A DNA stretch of 8,223 nucleotides from Desulfobacteraceae bacterium. Lineage in GTDB: Bacteria > Desulfobacterota > Desulfobacteria > Desulfobacterales > Desulfobacteraceae. Below, in pieces: positions 1 to 4,980 of this stretch. A model generated the notes under the pieces. The model did no database searches. It saw only the letters and a list, made by a program, of their open reading frames with translations, and was not told where the DNA came from. Numbering within the stretch: position 1 is the first letter of the stretch; each line of letters starts with the position of its first letter. The translations under genes were made by a program, and so were the position numbers. The stretch lies in assembly GCA_024225895.1 (NCBI GenBank), contig JAAEMC010001120.1:1-8223 (forward strand), written 5' to 3'.

Positions 1-180
1 ATTTAAACTTTCAATTTTTTCCATAATTTTGGAAAGGGCTTCTTTTTTGTTGCCAAAATGGTTGTTGGCAAAGACTGCAGGAGCAAAAAGGGCAAGACCG
101 CTTGAATATAAAAATTGGATAAATTTTCTGCGGGTCGTTTTTTTTGATTGAAACCGGTCAACTATTTTTGATTCGTGCAT
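1..180 (-). CDS. N-terminal fragment of a Tat-exported protein (runs off the left edge)
   Basis: The reverse strand is open from an ATG at 180-178 to the window edge, giving 60 codons. An AAGGAG ribosome binding site (190-195) lies 9 nt upstream, which supports this start. The N-terminus has a hydrophilic stretch, then T-R-R-K-F-I at about residues 16-21. A moderately hydrophobic segment (FLYSSGLALFAPAVFA) follows, with an A-x-A-like end near residue 38. This is a twin-arginine signal peptide, so the folded protein is expected to be exported. About 20 mature residues are visible, charged and probably helical. The arrangement resembles YcbK/DUF882-type Tat-exported peptidase-like proteins, but the diagnostic part is outside the window, so no function is assigned. 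It follows the cyclase on the same strand, 173 nt after the cyclase stop codon. Confidence 0.75.
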   Translation of the reverse strand, partial: MHESKIVDRFQSKKTTRRKFIQFLYSSGLALFAPAVFANNHFGNKKEALSKIMEKIESLN

Positions 181-268
181 GATCTGTTTCTCCTTTGAAC
201 CTTTGGTTTTTTAAAGGCAAAGTGTCATGGCATAGGTTTGTGAAAGTGATGGGTTCTTCTTCTTTCTT

Positions 269-352
269 GGCAAATTTATCTTGCCTCATCTGCTGCGTTG
301 CAGGATATTTGCCTGAAATGATTACAGCCACATACCCTGCAAGCTTGCCGCT
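269..352. repeat. Imperfect inverted-repeat element just after the cyclase stop codon
   Basis: Two nested dyads lie in the gap between the cyclase and the Tat protein. The larger pairs TTGCAGG-ATAT (298-308) with its near complement ATACCCTGCAA (332-342). Pairing extends imperfectly inward to GCC/GCC and outward to GCTGCG/AAGCTTGC, with a loop around 314-327. The smaller pairs GGCAA (269-273) with TTGCC (281-285) across a 7-nt spacer. The large hairpin starts within a few bases of the cyclase stop codon (354-356), as a 3' mRNA structure would. There is no T-run after it on the minus strand, so it is not a classical intrinsic terminator. It could be an mRNA-stabilising hairpin or one copy of an interspersed palindromic repeat. 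Confidence 0.45.
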
Positions 353-353
353 T

Positions 354-1178
354 TTACAAACTCGATTCGCGCAATATCCGGTCTGAGAGCAGCTTAGGCT
401 CCTTTTTGTCAGCTACACGGTAAACAGCCATGGGATAGGGAATGTTTTTGAGGCGCTGCTCACCCAATGTATCGTATGATAAATCCAGCTTATGCATGAC
501 CTGTTCATGGACGGCGTTTGAGATCCGGATACCGCCGGGTTCGGCAATACTTTGGAGCCGTGCTGCAATATTGACGGTATCCCCATATATCTGCCGGCCA
601 TGGCAGACCACATCTCCAAGATGGATGCCCATTCGAAACTTCATCTGTTTTGCTTCGGGCAGATCATGGTTCTTCTCTTTTATGCAATGTTGCATGTTGA
701 CTGAACACTGCACTGCATTTGCCACGCTGGGGAATGTTGCCATGAGGTTGTCACCAATGGCGTCAACCAGGCGCCCCCCATAGCTTTCTATTTGGTGGGC
801 CATTAAGCGTTTATAGGCGTTCAGACAATTTACCGTAAAGGTTTCATCAGTGTGCATCAGCCGGCAGTAACCAACAACATCTGCCACTAATACAGCCATC
901 AGTCTTCGGTCTTGAGGGCCGATCAATTGTGTGCCGGGCTTTTGTGTTTGTGGGAATTTCACCACTGTAAAATGCTCATGGATTTCTGTTGGAGAGTTGT
1001 CCAATGGAGACGTGGATACACCAGTGTCACAAGAAGTATCCGGTTGAAAGTGTTTGAAGGGGATAAGAACGAAATCAATGTGTTGATCCTGCGGCAGATC
1101 CTGCTGGTTGTTGGTCTTTGAACTCACCACAGCCATTGGCCCCTGGTTATTGTTAGATCTTTCTTTTTGAGCTATCAT
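354..1178 (-). CDS. Class III adenylate/guanylate cyclase, single catalytic domain
   Basis: This 274-residue protein should make cAMP or cGMP from the nucleoside triphosphate. The catalytic domain covers about residues 90-255. Metal-binding aspartates are D100 (in VLVADVVGY) and D143 (in DAIGDNLMATF). The transition-state pair N203/R207 lies in GDTVNIAARLQ, followed by AEPGGIRIS and a C-terminal LKNIPYPMAVYRV segment. All catalytic landmarks are present, so it is probably active. The position often held by lysine in class III enzymes is D139; from memory, this VDxxGDN variant is normal in a large proteobacterial subfamily, so substrate choice cannot be settled here. Residues 1-88 are polar and low in complexity, with no membrane segment. 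There is no TPR, HAMP, CHASE or receiver domain, so the protein appears cytoplasmic and lacks an obvious sensor. ATG 1178 is preceded by a weak AAGGG (1186-1190); Met15 is an alternative start. It lies 45 nt after the DUF4097 gene and may be the last gene of the ABC operon. Confidence 0.92.
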   Translation of the reverse strand: MIAQKERSNNNQGPMAVVSSKTNNQQDLPQDQHIDFVLIPFKHFQPDTSCDTGVSTSPLDNSPTEIHEHFTVVKFPQTQKPGTQLIGPQDRRLMAVLVADVVGYCRLMHTDETFTVNCLNAYKRLMAHQIESYGGRLVDAIGDNLMATFPSVANAVQCSVNMQHCIKEKNHDLPEAKQMKFRMGIHLGDVVCHGRQIYGDTVNIAARLQSIAEPGGIRISNAVHEQVMHKLDLSYDTLGEQRLKNIPYPMAVYRVADKKEPKLLSDRILRESSL

Positions 1179-1223
1179 TTGTTTTCCCTTTTATAAAATA
1201 TCTACTGCATGCTTTATGTCAGA

Positions 1224-2072
1224 TCACTCGTTTACAATAATGTTTCCACGAATGTTGGAAATTCTGCGGCTTCCGCTGCCGTCGTTTTCGATGACAACAC
1301 CTTGTTCCACATCATGGATATTGATGGATCCCGAGCCGTCTGAAACTGTTACGCTTCCGCTAACAGCTTTTACTATGATGTTGCCGCTGTCGTCTTCAAT
1401 GGCAATATTACCACCGATGTTATACAAAGACATATTGCCTGATCCATCGTCAATGACAGCGTTTCCCTGGATATCCTTAACAGATATATTCCCTGAGTCG
1501 TCATCGAGTTCTATATTGCCCCGCACATGTTGGATGTCAATGCCGCCGGAGCCGTCATGTATATTCAGATCTCCAACTATCTTTCGAATTTCAATTTTAC
1601 CGGAATTGTCATCGATTTGGATACTGTTACGGATTTTTTGGACTTCGATGGCACCTGACCCATCCTGGATTATCAATTGGAGATGTTCAGGTATTGAGAC
1701 TGTTAAGTGGACGACGGCATTGATTCCAAACTTAAAATTCTTGTGAATTTCGCTTGTCAAATGGGCTTGACCTTCATTTTTACTTAGCCACAGTTCAATG
1801 TTTTCATTGGTAAAGGTCTGTGATTTATCTTCAGATAAACCTCGTATCTCAATGGTTGCCAAAACAGTGATTTCCCCTGACGGTGTCCCTTTTACGTAAA
1901 GATTACCGGCACCGCATGTGATTTTCATGCTTTCCAGACCTGCCGCACTCAAATTAAGGCTGCGCTGCTCAACAAAGGCGTGGGCCGGTGAGCAAAATAC
2001 CATTGCCAGTAATCCTAAAATGATTATTTTTATTTTCATTGTCATCCCTTCTGTTAATTTAATGTTGGGCAT
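1224..2072 (-). CDS. Exported DUF4097-type beta-solenoid protein with DGSG/DDSG repeats
   Basis: This secreted protein of unknown molecular role has up to 282 residues. Two starts are plausible. ATG at 2072 has an AGGAG (2082-2086) 9 nt upstream. Met12 (ATG at 2039) has AAGGG (2046-2050) 6 nt upstream and gives the more classical signal peptide, MKIKIIILGLLAMVFCSPAHA in outline, with signal peptidase I cleavage after A-H-A. No lipobox is seen. The mature protein begins with a DUF4097-like strand region, residues about 33-136, containing ITCGAGNLYVKG. Residues 137-282 then consist of eight 18-residue repeats of the form D-[GDN]-S-G-x-[IVM]-x-[IVL]-x-x-[IV]-x-x-x-[IVAL]-x-[IVL]-x, expected to fold as a right-handed beta-helix. 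It follows the DUF2807 gene by 32 nt and belongs to the same operon. A surface or periplasmic scaffold, adhesin or ligand-sensing role linked to the ABC transporter is inference only. Confidence 0.85.
   Translation of the reverse strand: MPNIKLTEGMTMKIKIIILGLLAMVFCSPAHAFVEQRSLNLSAAGLESMKITCGAGNLYVKGTPSGEITVLATIEIRGLSEDKSQTFTNENIELWLSKNEGQAHLTSEIHKNFKFGINAVVHLTVSIPEHLQLIIQDGSGAIEVQKIRNSIQIDDNSGKIEIRKIVGDLNIHDGSGGIDIQHVRGNIELDDDSGNISVKDIQGNAVIDDGSGNMSLYNIGGNIAIEDDSGNIIVKAVSGSVTVSDGSGSINIHDVEQGVVIENDGSGSRRISNIRGNIIVNE
1227..1664 (-). repeat. Eight tandem 54-bp / 18-residue repeats inside the DUF4097 gene
   Basis: Repeat units begin at residues D137, D155, D173, D191, D209, D227, D245 and D264 (numbered from the 2072 start). 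Spacing is exactly 18 codons, except one 19-codon step before the last unit. The first four residues read DGSG, DNSG, DGSG, DDSG, DGSG, DDSG, DGSG, DGSG. Hydrophobic residues alternate through the rest of each unit, as expected for stacked beta strands. At DNA level the units have diverged, so this is an old internal duplication and not a recent slippage array. Confidence 0.85.
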
Positions 2073-2104
2073 AATGCATTGCTCCTATAATAAAATTGAC
2101 CAAA

Positions 2105-2815
2105 TCAAAAGTGGCTTTTATGGTCAACCTTCAAAGGGCCGTCTTTGTGGATGGATTCACGGCTGGTTTTGCCTGTGTAACTAACCCTGCCGATGCCCTC
2201 TAACCTGCCTGTTAACTCACCGCCGGTCATGTCCAGATCGATTTTTATGACACCTTCGCAATTTATGTCTGCCGTATGTACAGGAAAATCCTGCAGGTCT
2301 ATTTTTGTAACCCCCTCTCCCTGGAGATCAAGGTTTCCTATATGACCTTTTTTTCCGGTGATTGAAGTTACCCCTTCAGCATCAATGGACAACCGGTCTG
2401 TGTCAAACCCTGAGATTCTCATTTCAACCACTCCTTTTGTCTGTACGGCATGGATCTTCGGCATGGTGACGATAAGGGTGAGTTTTCTTTTATTGCTTCG
2501 GTCTTTGGCCATATGCAGGCTCAAGGAATCTGAAAGGCGATTGACAAAAAGACCGGCCAGGAGATCTTCAGGTCCCTTAATTATAATTTGTTCCTTATCT
2601 CCCTGGACCACCTCTGCTTTCCAATTCCCCTGAAGATCAATGCCGGAAAAATCCGTCATGGTGATCTTGCGTGAACCTATGGGGCCTTCTATCGTCGGTT
2701 TGTCAGAGGGTTCAAAATGTCCGTTCAGCAAGACTCTGAGGGCCACCAAAAAGATTACACAAATTCCGAAAATTCCTATTAAAGAACCCCATAATATTTT
2801 GTTGCTTGTTTTCAT
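2105..2815 (-). CDS. Membrane-anchored DUF2807 (head GIN domain) beta-repeat protein
   Basis: This 236-residue protein begins with a short basic N-terminus and one strong membrane helix, about residues 8-31 (ILWGSLIGIFGICVIFLVAL), then an exported domain. The segment at about 54-86, with DFSGIDLQGNWKAEVVQGD followed by IIIKGPEDLL, is the recognisable start of a DUF2807 / 'putative auto-transporter adhesin, head GIN' domain. From residue 127 a 20-residue repeat with an EGV core follows. Lack of a cleavage site after the helix suggests the protein stays tethered to the inner membrane. ATG 2815 overlaps the GntR stop codon as ATGA, and AGGAG (2824-2828) lies 8 nt upstream, so translation is probably coupled to the regulator. 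The family has no settled biochemical function. Its place in the operon suggests it works outside the membrane with the ABC transporter and the following DUF4097 protein. Confidence 0.85.
   Translation of the reverse strand: MKTSNKILWGSLIGIFGICVIFLVALRVLLNGHFEPSDKPTIEGPIGSRKITMTDFSGIDLQGNWKAEVVQGDKEQIIIKGPEDLLAGLFVNRLSDSLSLHMAKDRSNKRKLTLIVTMPKIHAVQTKGVVEMRISGFDTDRLSIDAEGVTSITGKKGHIGNLDLQGEGVTKIDLQDFPVHTADINCEGVIKIDLDMTGGELTGRLEGIGRVSYTGKTSRESIHKDGPLKVDHKSHF
2171..2437 (-). repeat. 20-residue EGV repeats within the DUF2807 domain
   Basis: Units start at K127 (KGVVEMRI), E147 (EGVTSITG), E167 (EGVTKIDL), E187 (EGVIKIDL) and E206 (EGIGRVSY). Spacing is 20, 20, 20 and 19 residues. Alternating hydrophobic residues follow each EGV turn, consistent with one beta-solenoid rung per unit. 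Stacked turns would put a line of glutamates on one face, which is an inference from the spacing. Confidence 0.7.
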
Positions 2816-3180
2816 TGTTTTTTCTCCTGATACTCCTTGTAAAGGGAGTGAAATTCATTAAAATCCATATCCAAGAGTGTGAGGGTTTTACAAAAATGCG
2901 GCAGGTCGATGCGCACAAAGTTGGATCGAAACAGTTTCCGGGTGGTTTGCAACCCTTCTTCTGCCACAAAATACCCAATACCTCTCTTATTATAGATAAT
3001 CCCCTGATCCTGCAGATAGGCGTAGGCGCGCATGACGGTATTTGGGTTTACCTCAAAGTTGACAGCAAGTTCACGTACCGAGGGAATGCGGTTGTTTTCC
3101 GGCCAGTCCCGGCGCAGGATCCGTTCGCACATCAGGTCCGCGATTTGTATGTAGATGGCGTCTTTTTTCTGAAATTCCAT
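2812..3180 (-). CDS. GntR-family transcriptional regulator, YtrA subfamily
   Basis: This 122-residue DNA-binding protein has a GntR winged helix-turn-helix over about residues 8-73. It includes A-I-Y-I-Q-I at the start, R-I-P-S-V-R-E-L-A, then N-P-N-T-V-M-R-A-Y as the recognition helix and GIGYFV as the wing. The C-terminal part is only about 45 residues and helical, much shorter than the FadR or HutC effector domains. This is typical of the YtrA subfamily, whose members usually repress a neighbouring ABC transporter operon. ATG 3180 is 1 nt after the permease stop codon and has GGAG (3188-3191) 7 nt upstream. The stop codon overlaps the DUF2807 start by 4 nt. The probable binding site is the dyad at 4818-4841 upstream of the ATPase gene, so the protein is likely an autorepressor. 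The inducer is unknown; YtrA-type systems elsewhere often answer to cell-wall-active antibiotics or membrane stress. Confidence 0.93.
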   Translation of the reverse strand: MEFQKKDAIYIQIADLMCERILRRDWPENNRIPSVRELAVNFEVNPNTVMRAYAYLQDQGIIYNKRGIGYFVAEEGLQTTRKLFRSNFVRIDLPHFCKTLTLLDMDFNEFHSLYKEYQEKKQ

Positions 3181-3181
3181 T

Positions 3182-3961
3182 TTACCGCTCCGTTTCTTTG
3201 AGTCGAATATAACAAACTGCCCAACAGATGATGGGGGTGACTATCCAGAAAATAACTCGGGCAGTATGGATACCAATTTGGCCGATCTTACTTAGCTGCA
3301 TCCATGTAACATTAGAGTCTGTACTGTCGAATAGTAATTTGAAATTTAATTCAGTAAATTGATCTCCAAATATCAGCCATGCGGCCAGGCAAATTCCGAT
3401 CCCGAGCACAAATGATAATCCAAGCACAGTGAGTATGGTTTTGCTTAAGGCATGCTTTCTAAAATAGACGGCGCCTAACAAAAACGGGGCTTGGACGGCT
3501 ATATAGGCCAGCGTACCTTTTAAAATTATCGGATCAAAAGGATTGAACAAGGGATGGTGGCGTTTTAGAATCATCGTGTTTAAGCCTTCGGAAACCATGG
3601 AAAAAATCAGATAAAACAGCATAGTCCCGGCAATATAAACCACAGTGGTAATTAGTATCCTGGCCAGGGCCTTTTCCGGTATTGACGCCGGTACCATCAG
3701 CCATGAAAGCCCTTGTACCGGATCATGCAGTTCCCTGAAGGTTCTGGTGGTCACAAGAATCCCTCCCAGGAAAAGAACCACAAGATAGAGCTGCTGGTGG
3801 AACAATGGACTATAGCCGGCATAGACATTGAGAAGAGAGATCAACATCAGAATGCCGGTTACGGCTGCCGTTACGACCACTATCGAAGAACGGCTTAATA
3901 TCATGGCATTTCGTATCAAAAGATATACTCTAAATGGATGAAAAGATTGTTCAACTTGCAT
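3182..3961 (-). CDS. ABC transporter permease, six membrane helices (ABC-2-like)
   Basis: This 259-residue integral membrane protein pairs with the preceding ATPase. Predicted helices, from the ATG at 3961, are about 26-46, 58-72, 101-123, 148-166, 175-198 and 233-252. Between helices 2 and 3 is the stretch WLMVPASIPEKALAR, a pattern common in ABC-2-like permeases that sit beside GntR/YtrA regulators. The frame is open to a TTG at 3979, but the ATG at 3961 is preferred because AAGGA lies 8 nt upstream of it (about 3969-3973) and the TTG has no comparable site. The start overlaps the ATPase gene by 11 nt, and the stop codon is 1 nt before the GntR start. With one ATPase and one permease, the complex is probably a homodimeric half-transporter, more likely an exporter or an envelope-acting machine than an importer, since no binding protein is encoded. 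The substrate cannot be read from the sequence. Confidence 0.85.
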   Translation of the reverse strand: MQVEQSFHPFRVYLLIRNAMILSRSSIVVVTAAVTGILMLISLLNVYAGYSPLFHQQLYLVVLFLGGILVTTRTFRELHDPVQGLSWLMVPASIPEKALARILITTVVYIAGTMLFYLIFSMVSEGLNTMILKRHHPLFNPFDPIILKGTLAYIAVQAPFLLGAVYFRKHALSKTILTVLGLSFVLGIGICLAAWLIFGDQFTELNFKLLFDSTDSNVTWMQLSKIGQIGIHTARVIFWIVTPIICWAVCYIRLKETER

Positions 3962-4802
3962 GGCTTGATCCTTTCTCAAATATTGCCGCTACTTTATCCC
4001 GGCTGTTGATTACTGTGTTGAAAAGTGTCTCCAAGTCAATGTAGTTCTCTGAATAGCCTGGATTTTTTAAAACAGCTTTGTATCCTTCAAAAGTTTTTTC
4101 ACTGTACAGGGCATCATTGGCTCCAGGCTCAGTGCTTAGTGTTTCAATACAAAGGCGCTTAGAGATTTCTTCTATTGAACGGTTAAAGATGATGTGTCCT
4201 TCATCCAGAATGACAACCGGATCAATCAAGCTTTCCAGGTCCCGCACTTGGTGGGTGGATATTATGAAAAGCCGGTCATCTGTTAAAACCGATGCCAGCG
4301 CACGGCGGAACTGTTTTTTGGAGGGGATATCCAGCCCATTGGTCGGTTCATCCAATAAGGTGACCTGGCAGTTTGCGGCAAGAGCAAATGCAAGCAGGCA
4401 TTTTTTGCGCTGTCCAAAAGAGATTTGCGCCACATTGGTCTTTGCATCCAATTCAAATTCCTCTAAATAGGTGAGGAATTGTTTGGAGTTGAACAGCGGG
4501 TAAAAAGGTGCATATAGCCTCATGTATTGCTGGGGTGAGACCGAGGGGAATCGAAATTCCTCAGGAACAAGAAAAAGTTTTTGAAGGAAACCGGCAGAAC
4601 GGTCTGAGGGCTGCTCCCCGGTGACCCGGATGTTACCCTGATCAGCAAAGAGCAAACCTGAAATCAGTTTCAAAAGAGTGGTCTTGCCTGCGCCGTTTTT
4701 TCCCAGCAAACCGCATATCCCGCCGCTCGACAATGAAAGATCCAAATGAGAAAAGAGTTCTTTTTTGCGGTATGAGAAGGATAGGTCTTGTAATGTAATC
4801 AT
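3951..4802 (-). CDS. ABC transporter ATP-binding protein, first gene of the GntR-regulated operon
   Basis: This 283-residue ATPase energises the adjoining permease. Visible motifs are Walker A GKNGAGKT (34-41), a Q-loop region LVPEEF (78-83) with glutamate in place of glutamine, a degenerate signature ISFGQ (127-131), Walker B VTLLDEPTNGLD (147-158) with catalytic E152, and the H-loop H184. The 75-residue C-terminal extension (about 209-283) is usual for YtrB/CcmA-type single-domain subunits. The open frame extends upstream to 5030, but that would run antisense into proA and adds no family sequence. The start at ATG 4802 gives the standard beginning MITLQDLSFSY. It has only a weak GGA (4811-4813) followed by an A-rich spacer. 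The gene lies about 36 nt downstream of a predicted transcription start, and the operator at 4818-4841 falls within that leader. Confidence 0.93.
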   Translation of the reverse strand: MITLQDLSFSYRKKELFSHLDLSLSSGGICGLLGKNGAGKTTLLKLISGLLFADQGNIRVTGEQPSDRSAGFLQKLFLVPEEFRFPSVSPQQYMRLYAPFYPLFNSKQFLTYLEEFELDAKTNVAQISFGQRKKCLLAFALAANCQVTLLDEPTNGLDIPSKKQFRRALASVLTDDRLFIISTHQVRDLESLIDPVVILDEGHIIFNRSIEEISKRLCIETLSTEPGANDALYSEKTFEGYKAVLKNPGYSENYIDLETLFNTVINSRDKVAAIFEKGSSHAS

Positions 4803-4817
4803 GTTTTTTTTCCAATT

Positions 4818-4841
4818 AGTGTGTTGGTCAAGTAGTACACT
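4818..4841 (-). promoter_or_regulatory. Predicted GntR/YtrA operator
   Basis: On the plus strand this 24-bp site reads AGTGTG-N12-TACACT; on the minus strand, AGTGTA-N12-CACACT. The outer five bases of each half are perfectly complementary. The half-sites match the pattern recalled for Bacillus subtilis YtrA (AGTGTA-N13-TACACT), with a spacer one base shorter. The site covers the predicted start of transcription of the ABC operon (about 4838-4840), so binding would block initiation. The cognate protein is most likely the GntR product encoded at 3180-2812. Assignment is by pattern and position only. Confidence 0.65.
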
Positions 4842-4844
4842 CAT

Positions 4845-4873
4845 AAGATAGATCACAAATTGGGCACAGTCAA
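4845..4873 (-). promoter_or_regulatory. Sigma70-type promoter of the ABC-GntR operon
   Basis: The minus strand carries TTGACT (4873-4868), a 17-bp spacer, and TATCTT (4850-4845). Both boxes are close to consensus and the spacer is ideal. Transcription would start near 4838-4840, inside the operator dyad, leaving a leader of about 36 nt before ATG 4802. Confidence 0.65.
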
Positions 4874-4876
4874 GTC

Positions 4877-4897
4877 TTTTTTTTTGAAAAATTTTTA
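4877..4897 (-). promoter_or_regulatory. A/T tract upstream of the -35 box, possible UP element
   Basis: Directly upstream of the minus-strand -35 box are an A5T5-type tract and nine consecutive A residues (minus-strand sense). They fall roughly 40-60 bp upstream of the predicted start. This is where an RNA polymerase alpha-subunit UP element would lie. It also sits between the two divergent promoters and could bend the DNA. Confidence 0.4.
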
Positions 4898-4904
4898 TGG
4901 GCGC

Positions 4905-4933
4905 TTGACACCTGCCTTTTTTTAATGGATGAA
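4905..4933 (+). promoter_or_regulatory. Possible proA promoter (strong -35, weak -10)
   Basis: A consensus TTGACA occurs at 4905-4910. At 17 bp spacing the next hexamer is GATGAA (4928-4933), only a poor match to TATAAT; the AT-rich GAATATTC a few bases further is the alternative. The position, about 40-50 nt upstream of the proA start, fits. Only the -35 box is convincing. Confidence 0.35.
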
Positions 4934-4980
4934 TATTCTTTTTAATGCCAAGGATATGAAAAACCGATAAAGGAGGTCCC

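Noticed and set aside
195..386. 63-codon plus-strand frame
   Set aside because: It runs through the palindromic element and the antisense end of the cyclase, and its residues show no recognisable protein pattern.
1015..1035. ACACCAGTGT palindrome inside the cyclase gene as a second YtrA operator
   Set aside because: The half-sites point the other way and are adjacent instead of separated by 12-13 bp, and the site is within coding sequence.
1227..1664. Repeat block as CRISPR or recent tandem array
   Set aside because: The 54-bp units are diverged, in frame and explained by the protein repeat; no spacers are present.
1216..1746. 176-codon plus-strand frame opposite the DUF4097 gene
   Set aside because: It is the antisense shadow of the 54-bp repeats; its own periodic S/P-rich product follows from the real repeat codons.
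2806..3201. 131-codon plus-strand frame opposite the GntR gene
   Set aside because: Antisense to a clear winged-helix regulator; no ribosome site or family pattern.
3962..3979. TTG start for the permease six codons upstream of ATG 3961
   Set aside because: The ATG at 3961 has AAGGA at good spacing; the TTG has no clear ribosome site.
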